64,000 nucleotides of DNA from Planosporangium mesophilum (GTDB taxonomy: Bacteria; Actinomycetota; Actinomycetes; Mycobacteriales; Micromonosporaceae): the NCBI RefSeq assembly GCF_016863255.1, contig NZ_BOON01000041.1:29790-93789 (forward strand), written 5' to 3'. The notes beneath the pieces are model-generated. The model did not search any database. It was not told where the DNA came from and was given only the letters and a program-made list of their open reading frames with translations. Shown piece after piece: positions 55,420 through 61,322 of this stretch. Numbering within the stretch: position 1 is the stretch's first letter; each line of letters begins with the position of its first letter. Position numbers and translations under genes: made by a program.

Positions 55420-56400
55420 ATGACACAGACGCAGGACAGCGAGGTGACGGCGCTACGCGCCGCGGTCGAGGCCGCACGCGCCGCCCCGTCGATCCACAAC
55501 ACCCAGCCGTGGCGATGGCGGATCAGCGACGGCCGGACCCTTGACCTGTACGCCGACCGCAGCCGCCAACTCGAGGTCGAAGACCCGGACGGTCGGCTGC
55601 TCACCGAGAGTTGCGGCGCCGCGCTGCACCATGCCCGGCTGGCGTTGACCGCGGCCGGCTGGCGCATCGACGTACGGCGTCTACCCGACCAGAATCAGCC
55701 GGACCTGCTCGCGACCATCACCGTCACCGGGCGCGGAGAGTCGGACGAACACGCGCGCGTGCTGCTGGACGCGGCATCGCGGCGCCGTACCGACCGCCGG
55801 CCGATCACCGACCGGCCGGTGGACCAGGCGGCACTGGACGCGATCGTCGCCGCGGTTACCGCCGAAGACACCCGGCTGTACCTGCTCCGCCGTGACCAGG
55901 TGGTGGAGTTGGCGGCCGCGATGGCCGCCGCCGAACGTACCGAGGTCACCGAGGAGGCGCACCGGGACGAGATCGCACGCTGGGTCGGCGGTGAACGCCG
56001 CGACGCGACCGGCATACCCGCAGGCGCCGTACCCCGGCACGCGCCCCAGACGCAGGTGCCGGGTCGCTACTTCGGTCCTCCCGGCACGCTGCCGGTCGAC
56101 GAGGGCCACGACCTCGCCGCCGTGTACGGGATCCTGCACGGCGACAGTGACACCCCGCTGGCCTGGGTGCGCGCCGGCGAGGCCCTCAGCGCCGGCTGGC
56201 TCACCGCCACCGCGAGGGACCTGTCCCTGCTGCCGATCAGCGCGGTCGTGGAGGTCGTCGCGGCGCGGATGGCGCTGCGCCGCCTGCTGTCCGGCCTCGG
56301 GTACCCGTACCTCGCCGTCCGGATCGGCTACCCCGACCCGGACGCGCCCGCGCCGCCCGCGACGCCACGGCTCACCGCCGACCAGATCATCGAGAGCTGA
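55420..56400 (+). CDS. Acg-family FMN nitroreductase-like protein
   Basis: The 326-residue paralogue has RAAPSIHNTQPWRWRISDG, SRRRTDRRPI and LSLLPISAVVEVVAARMALR. It is clearly related to the upstream gene along its length, so the two arose by duplication. ATG 55420 has GAAGGG upstream. Its stop overlaps the tail of a truncated minus-strand gene by 14 bp. Confidence 0.85.
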   Translation: MTQTQDSEVTALRAAVEAARAAPSIHNTQPWRWRISDGRTLDLYADRSRQLEVEDPDGRLLTESCGAALHHARLALTAAGWRIDVRRLPDQNQPDLLATITVTGRGESDEHARVLLDAASRRRTDRRPITDRPVDQAALDAIVAAVTAEDTRLYLLRRDQVVELAAAMAAAERTEVTEEAHRDEIARWVGGERRDATGIPAGAVPRHAPQTQVPGRYFGPPGTLPVDEGHDLAAVYGILHGDSDTPLAWVRAGEALSAGWLTATARDLSLLPISAVVEVVAARMALRRLLSGLGYPYLAVRIGYPDPDAPAPPATPRLTADQIIES

Positions 56401-57053
56401 CCGGCGAGCCGGTCCGCACCAGGGTGGCCTGCGCAGCCCGCCCGTCGGGACCGGTCTCGGCGAAGCCCGAGCTCACCACGACCGCCGCGCCCACCCGCGC
56501 CTGGCCAGCCTCGGCGAGGACCGCCTCCACGGCGGCCGCTGGCACAGCGATGATCGCTAGGTCAACCGGCTGGGGGATGGCGGCGAGGCTCGGGTACGCC
56601 GGTACGCCGGCGATCTCGGTCGCCCGAGGGTTGACCGGGTAGGTCGGGCCGGTGAAGCCGTGTTCGAGAAGGTTGCACAACACCTCGTGGCCGACGCCGC
56701 CGGGCTTGCGGCCGGCGCCGACGACGGCGATCGACGCGGGGGCGAGCAGCGGGTGCAGGGCCTTGCGCTCGGCGCTGCGTTCGCGCAGGTCGACGAGCGC
56801 CTGTATCGCAACGCTGACGTCCAGCTCGCCGGGTGCGCCGCGAACGTACGCTTCCACCTTGGCGGTTGTTTCGTCCGCCGCCGTCTGCCGCTCCTTGATG
56901 CCAGGACCGGTGTAGTCGAACGGGTGAAAGGCGTGCACGACACGAAGGGGTACCTCGCGCCGCCGCGCCTCGGCGATCGCCCAGTCGACGGCGGTGTACG
57001 AGGGCGATGAGCCGTCGACACAGACGACGACCGGTCCGTTGAATCTGGTTGTC
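56387..57053 (-). pseudogene. Chimera of a truncated universal stress protein and a CoA-binding domain
   Basis: Residues 1 to about 80 are the first half of a UspA domain (VVVCVDGSSPSYTAVDWA). The frame then enters the linker and CoA-binding domain of a GNAT/acetate-CoA ligase-type protein (LAPASIAVVGAGRKPGGVGH, FTGPTYPVNPRATEIAGVP, AVVVSSGFAETGPDG) and stops soon after. The second half of the UspA domain, the GNAT part and the ligase domains are missing. It is best explained by a deletion fusing two neighbouring genes, followed by loss of the end. Confidence 0.7.
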
Positions 57054-57139
57054 ATGTCCTCGCCCCTCCTCGGGTGATGCCGGCTCCAGCCTGGCGAGCG
57101 GTGGTAGGCCTCGGCAGTAGCGAAAGGCCCGTAACGGCT

Positions 57140-57153
57140 GGGACATTCGGCCC
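57140..57153. promoter_or_regulatory. DosR-like box GGGACATTCGGCCC
   Basis: The site fits the DosR pattern GGGAC-N4-GNCCC completely. It lies 87 bp upstream of the stress-protein chimera. It supports the view that this cluster belonged to a DosR-type hypoxia regulon. The regulator itself is not in the window. Confidence 0.5.
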
Positions 57154-57600
57154 GCGACGGCGCCGCGTTTGACCGCGACGGCATCCGGTCGCGCCCGTCT
57201 TTCACCGTCAACTTTGGACAGTTACGTCCGTATCGAGATGCTGCCGCCGCGACGGTGGTGTGGGTCGCCGCGACCCTGCTCGGGTTGGTGTACTCCACGG
57301 CGTCCCTGGTGGAGGCGCTCCGTTGACGCCGGCCGAGCGTCGACGTGATCACCTGGTTGGCGCTGTCGGGGACACTGGCGGTAGGCGAGGCGCTCCCTCG
57401 GCGCCAGGTGAGGTGGTTCACGCCCGCGCGACGTTGACCCCGCCTATCACGGCAGGCCTGCTGCCCACATCGGAAAACGACAATGCCCGAATCATGACGA
57501 CCCGAGCGGCCTGGCCCTGACCGCGACGAGCACGGCGGCGGTCGCCACGACTGCACGCCGGCAATCGCCATGACTGCTCGGCGGCCGCCACGACAGCACA

Positions 57601-57614
57601 GTGACACGCGTCAC
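57601..57614. promoter_or_regulatory. Crp-like box upstream of the amidase
   Basis: GTGACACGCGTCAC matches GTGA-N6-TCAC, the Crp family consensus. It ends 67 bp before the amidase ATG, a position suitable for activation. In mycobacteria and streptomycetes Crp controls cell-wall hydrolases used in resuscitation and germination. Confidence 0.5.
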
Positions 57615-57681
57615 GCCCCCCGGGACGGCGCCGCGAACGGAGATGTCGTATCAATGAGGTTCGATTAGACCTGGAGGTTGC

Positions 57682-59556
57682 ATGACCGCCTACCGGTACC
57701 TTGCGGGCGCGGCCGCGCTCGCCGGCCTCGTGGCGGCCGGCGCGATCGTGGCCACCACAGCATCGGCGCAGACCGAGCCCGCGCCACCGGCCGGTGCGGT
57801 CACGCGGCTCGCCCACGAACCGACCGCCGCGGACTTCACCGCCGCAGCCCGCGAGTTCGCCGTCCCCGAGCCGCTGCTGCTGGCCTACTCGTACGCGTTG
57901 ACCCGCTGGCAGGACCACGCCGGACTGCCCAGCGCCCAGGGCGGGTACGGGCCGATGCATCTGACGTCACCCGACGCGGTGGCACCGAGTGGTCGCGGTG
58001 GCGGCCGGCCGGACACGGTGACCACGCGGTTGCGCTCCGACCCTGCGCGCAACACGCTGGCCCGGGCCGCGGGCCTCGTCGGCCAGCCGGCGTCCCGGCT
58101 GCGCACCGACCTGACCCAGAACGTGCGAGGCGGGGCCGCCCTGCTGGCCGACGAGGCCCGCCGGGCCGGCATCCGGCCGGGCACACTCGCCGACTGGTAC
58201 CCGGTGGTCGCGCGCCTATCCGGGGCCTCCGGCACCACGACGCTCGCCGATGACATCTTCGACACGCTGCGCGCCGGCGCCACTGACGCGCGGCTGCGAC
58301 TGGCCGCCCAGCCAGGGACGGCCGCGCCCCGGCGCCTGGCGGTGGCCGGTGCCGGCCAGGCGGAGTGCCCTACCGACCTGACGTGCACGTTCGTACCGGC
58401 GGCGTACGCGTGGAACAACACCGCCGACGCCAACGACTACGGCAACTACGACCCGGCGAACCGCCCGGCCGACGGCAACAAGATTCGCTACATCGTCATC
58501 CACGACACCGAGGGCAGCTTCGACGGCACGGTTCAGTGGTTCCAGAATCCGGCCGCGTACACCTCGGCGCACTACGTGATCCGCTCAAGTGACGGCGCCG
58601 TGACCCAGATGGTGCGCACCAAGGACGTCGCCTGGCACGCCGGCAACTGGAACATCAACGCGGAGTCGATCGGAATCGAGCACGAGGGCGTCGCCGTCGA
58701 CGGCGCCACCTGGTACACCGACGCGATGTACCGGTCGTCGGCCAAACTCGTGCGTTACCTGTCGGCCCGTTACCGGATCCCGCTGGACCGCCAGCACATT
58801 CTCGGCCACGACGACGTCGCCAACGACGGCAACTACACCACCTCACACTGGGACCCGGGCCCGTTCTGGGACTGGGACCGCTACTTCAGTCTGCTGCGCG
58901 GCGGCGTCGAGGCCCAGACCGCGGGCAAGCTGGTCACGATCAGGCCGAAGTTCGCGACCAACCGGCCGCCGCTGCGCTACTGCGACAGTTCGGGCTGCCG
59001 GGATCTGCCGGCCCAGCCCACCAACGCGGTGCTGCTGCGCACCGAGCCGCGCGATGACGCGCCCCTGCTGCCCGATGCCCAGCTCGGTGGCGGCGCCACC
59101 AATGACATCGCGGACTGGTCGGACAAGGCGGTCGCCGGCCGCGGGTACGCGGTCGCCGGGCGCACCGGTGACTGGACGGCGATCTGGTACGGCGGACAGA
59201 AGGCCTGGCTGCACACGGCCGACGTTCGCCCGGCCGCGGGAACCACGGTGAGGCCCAAGCCGGGCGCGCAGGTACCGGTGTTCGCCGCCGCGCTGCCGGA
59301 GCCGTCGGAGTGGCCGGCCGGCACCCCTGCCGGACAGCCGTCGACGCCGCCGACCATGAAGGCGGTCTACACCATCTCGGGCGACCAGCGCTACCAGCTC
59401 GCCGACCTCCAGCGGGCCGAGTACTACTACGCCCGCTTCGACGACGCGAACGTGCCGCTCAATCACACGATGGTGGTGGGCGCGGCGTCGTACTACCGCA
59501 TCTCGTTTAACCACCGGTACATGTACGTGCGGAGCAGCGACGTGACGGTGGACTGA
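57682..59556 (+). CDS. Secreted N-acetylmuramoyl-L-alanine amidase (Amidase_2)
   Basis: The 624-residue protein has a signal peptide ending near TTASAQTEP, an N-terminal alpha-helical region (about 40-210), the amidase domain (about 265-405) with zinc/catalytic residues in RYIVIHDTEGSFDGTVQWF, VAWHAGNWNINAESIGIEHE and TTSHWDPGPFWDWDRYF, and a C-terminal SH3-like wall-binding part with a Cys pair (YCDSSGC) and repeated W residues. It should cleave the amide bond between muramic acid and the stem peptide. TGGAGGTTGC precedes ATG 57682. Confidence 0.92.
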   Translation: MTAYRYLAGAAALAGLVAAGAIVATTASAQTEPAPPAGAVTRLAHEPTAADFTAAAREFAVPEPLLLAYSYALTRWQDHAGLPSAQGGYGPMHLTSPDAVAPSGRGGGRPDTVTTRLRSDPARNTLARAAGLVGQPASRLRTDLTQNVRGGAALLADEARRAGIRPGTLADWYPVVARLSGASGTTTLADDIFDTLRAGATDARLRLAAQPGTAAPRRLAVAGAGQAECPTDLTCTFVPAAYAWNNTADANDYGNYDPANRPADGNKIRYIVIHDTEGSFDGTVQWFQNPAAYTSAHYVIRSSDGAVTQMVRTKDVAWHAGNWNINAESIGIEHEGVAVDGATWYTDAMYRSSAKLVRYLSARYRIPLDRQHILGHDDVANDGNYTTSHWDPGPFWDWDRYFSLLRGGVEAQTAGKLVTIRPKFATNRPPLRYCDSSGCRDLPAQPTNAVLLRTEPRDDAPLLPDAQLGGGATNDIADWSDKAVAGRGYAVAGRTGDWTAIWYGGQKAWLHTADVRPAAGTTVRPKPGAQVPVFAAALPEPSEWPAGTPAGQPSTPPTMKAVYTISGDQRYQLADLQRAEYYYARFDDANVPLNHTMVVGAASYYRISFNHRYMYVRSSDVTVD

Positions 59557-59622
59557 CCCCGTACACGGTGCCACCGCCGGCGCCGTTGCGTCGTGGAACC
59601 GGCAGACGTGTTGAACCCTGCC

Positions 59623-59716
59623 CTTGCCGAAACACTCGTCCGCGCAGTCACGCAGCATGCTCGTACTCGTGAAGGATGCCGCCGAGGCGATCGCGTCTTC
59701 GTATGTCGAGGCGTCG
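59623..59716 (-). mobile_element. IS transposase 3'-end remnant, copy B
   Basis: On the minus strand the sequence reads LDIRRRDRLGGILHEYEHAA and a stop at 59650-59648, the C-terminus of an integrase-core transposase. It is related to copy A at 50807-50900, in the same orientation. The rest of the transposase is absent. Confidence 0.75.
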
Positions 59717-59781
59717 TCAAGCAGGAGCCGCCGGCTAGCCCTGACTCATGAGCGACTCATGATGTTCAACTGAAGATCGAA

Positions 59782-59815
59782 AAAGGCCCCGATCGGAGAT
59801 CCGATCGGGGCCTTT
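59782..59815 (-). terminator. Rho-independent terminator of the former tRNA-Val gene
   Basis: Arms AAAGGCCCCGATCGG and CCGATCGGGGCCTTT form a 15-bp stem with an AGAT loop. Read on the minus strand it is followed by a T-run (TTTTTC). It lies 18 bp beyond the 3' end of the tRNA remnant and is the natural terminator of the original gene. Confidence 0.85.
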
Positions 59816-59833
59816 AGCTGCTGCTATGTCCGG

Positions 59834-59877
59834 TGGGCGATACTGGGATCGAACCAGTGACCTCTTCGGTGTGAACG
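59834..59877 (-). repeat. Attachment site: 3' remnant of tRNA-Val(CAC)
   Basis: The minus strand holds tRNA positions 30 to 73: the last anticodon-stem bases, loop TTCACAC with anticodon CAC, stem CGAAG, variable AGGTC, T-arm ACTGG-TTCGATC-CCAGT and acceptor strand ATCGCCC plus A. The 5' half is absent: GGGCGAT and the D arm do not occur at the proper distance, and the 5' anticodon stem CTTCG is replaced. This is the att core that remains at the distal end of an element integrated into a tRNA gene. By orientation the element extends to higher coordinates. Confidence 0.85.
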
Positions 59878-60332
59878 TGGACGCTGCGACGCTGTGACCA
59901 GCGTAAACGCGAGGCAGTGCAGGTCGACGGCGTCCGTTCGCTGCAGGTCGGCACGGTTCAGCGCAGTTCGATGCGGTTCGGAGCGGCCGCGTGCTCCCCG
60001 TCTGCTCCCCACGTACTGTGTCAGGCCTGATCGGCGAATACTCGCAGGCCGCGTGAGGTGACCGACTTTCTGGCACCCACAGGTCAATGTGGCGGTGTAT
60101 GTGACACTCATGGCGACGCAGGACTCCTATGGAGTTGATTTGTGAGAGGACCACCTTCATACCGGGGTTCTGCGCCTTTGCGTTGCGCCACAACGAGCTC
60201 GGCGCGTCTCAACCGCCCGGGCAGGAAACTACCCACCGTCCACGCGCCGTTACGCGAAAGCCGACTGGGCCCGTGACGTTGCCGTGGCGCCAACCCGCGA
60301 GCGGCCGGTAGCCTCAGGGCCCTCCACGGGCA
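59878..60332. other. Element end: non-coding stretch with TGCTCCCC direct repeats
   Basis: About 450 bp between the att core and the first cargo gene. TGCTCCCC occurs twice (59992-59999 and 60003-60010), 11 bp apart, about 120 bp from the att core, and may be an integrase arm-site. Short frames such as 60129-60311 do not resemble known proteins. No integrase gene is seen at this end. Confidence 0.45.
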
Positions 60333-61253
60333 TCACATCGCCTCGGCGATGGCCGCGCCGGTTGCGGTCTTGGTGAGGTAGAAGTTGGCGCGGTGGGGTT
60401 GAGCGCCGTTGTCCACGGTGTAGGTGCTCTCGAATCGGGCGCCCGCCGGGCGGTCGACATCAAAGACAACGGCGAGGTCGGGACGGGCAGCAACGATGTC
60501 GTCGCGGGCGACCAGGTTGACCCAACGGGCTAGGCCGGCCGGAAACTTGGGTCGGTCTTGTAGCCGCCGGACTATGGCGTTCAGGCCGAGGGGACTGCCG
60601 AGAGTAATGAGCACGGGCAGCGGCCCTTGGTCGTCACGAATGGCTTCGTAGGCCACTACAGAGCCGAGACTGTGGCCGATGACCACCCGCGTGTCGGCGT
60701 CGAGGTGCTTGCGTACTTTCTTGATGGCCTTGGCGCGGATGTCAGGTTCAGTCAGGTACCGCACCACCTGGGCGAGTGGTTTGTTGATTCGGGCGGCGGC
60801 GCGGAGGCCCACCTGGCTGAACCATGGGACCTGATCAAGCGCAGCGATGATTCGGCTGACTGCGGCGGAGAGGCGACCCTGGACCCCGGCCGGATCCTCC
60901 TGCAGAGCCTGGAGTTCGAGTCGGGCGGTGCCGGCGTCTCTCGGTCGAGGGGATTCCTTTGCGTTGTTAAGCCATGCCAACGCGATCTCGACAGCGGTGT
61001 TAAGTTGGTCAGGAGTGAAATCGGCGCTGGCTCCGTCGCCCTGCAGGCCTGGGGTAAGGAAAAGGTCCCCGTAGAACGCCATGCGTGCAGGTCGCCCGGC
61101 GTCCTGACGGTCGGGCCACAACTGGTCGGCCAGCGCATCATATCCGGCGCGGCGAACGCCGCCAGCCAGCGAAGGCGACCACGCGCTTTCCAGATCGTCA
61201 GCAGAGTACTGCTCCTGGGCGATGCCGTGGACCAAAACGATTTGCGCCACCAT
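60333..61253 (-). CDS. Alpha/beta hydrolase, cargo of the integrated element (putative effector)
   Basis: The 306-residue protein has the oxyanion strand IVLVHGIAQEQ at the N-terminus, a long helical insertion, and the nucleophile elbow RVVIGHSLGSVVAYEAI (Ser195). A late LVARDDIVAARPDLAVV and the C-terminal NGAQPHRANFYL can supply Asp and His. It looks like a lipase/esterase-type enzyme without a signal peptide. AAAGGAGGGC precedes the ATG. It is divergent from the caspase-STAND-TPR gene with only 69 bp between. Hydrolases of this kind accompany STAND conflict systems in actinobacteria, so an effector role is plausible but inferred. Confidence 0.75.
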   Translation of the reverse strand: MVAQIVLVHGIAQEQYSADDLESAWSPSLAGGVRRAGYDALADQLWPDRQDAGRPARMAFYGDLFLTPGLQGDGASADFTPDQLNTAVEIALAWLNNAKESPRPRDAGTARLELQALQEDPAGVQGRLSAAVSRIIAALDQVPWFSQVGLRAAARINKPLAQVVRYLTEPDIRAKAIKKVRKHLDADTRVVIGHSLGSVVAYEAIRDDQGPLPVLITLGSPLGLNAIVRRLQDRPKFPAGLARWVNLVARDDIVAARPDLAVVFDVDRPAGARFESTYTVDNGAQPHRANFYLTKTATGAAIAEAM

Positions 61254-61322
61254 GCCCTCCTTTGTGAAATACCTCCCTCTCTTTTATTAGACTACGCAGT
61301 CCGGCGGAGGCACTGTTGAAGG
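61254..61322. promoter_or_regulatory. Divergent AT-rich promoter of the conflict gene pair
   Basis: The 69-bp gap contains TTTTATTAGACT, unusually AT-rich for this DNA, and can serve both directions: TAATAA toward the hydrolase and TAGACT toward the caspase gene. The shared control region implies co-regulation. Confidence 0.45.

Larger units (their letters stand above)
57054..57681. other. Intergenic stretch with regulatory dyads and possible small membrane peptides
   Basis: About 630 bp between divergent genes. It holds a DosR-like box at 57140-57153 and a Crp-like box at 57601-57614, described separately. Two short plus-strand frames (57255-57326 and 57345-57437) encode hydrophobic peptides, VVWVAATLLGLVYSTASLVE and VITWLALSGTLAVGEALP, which may be pieces of one broken membrane protein. 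Confidence 0.4.

Noticed and set aside
59834..59910. A complete functional tRNA gene
   Set aside because: The T-arm, variable loop and 3' acceptor strand are perfect, but the 5' acceptor strand, D arm and 5' anticodon stem are absent, so it can only be a remnant or att site.
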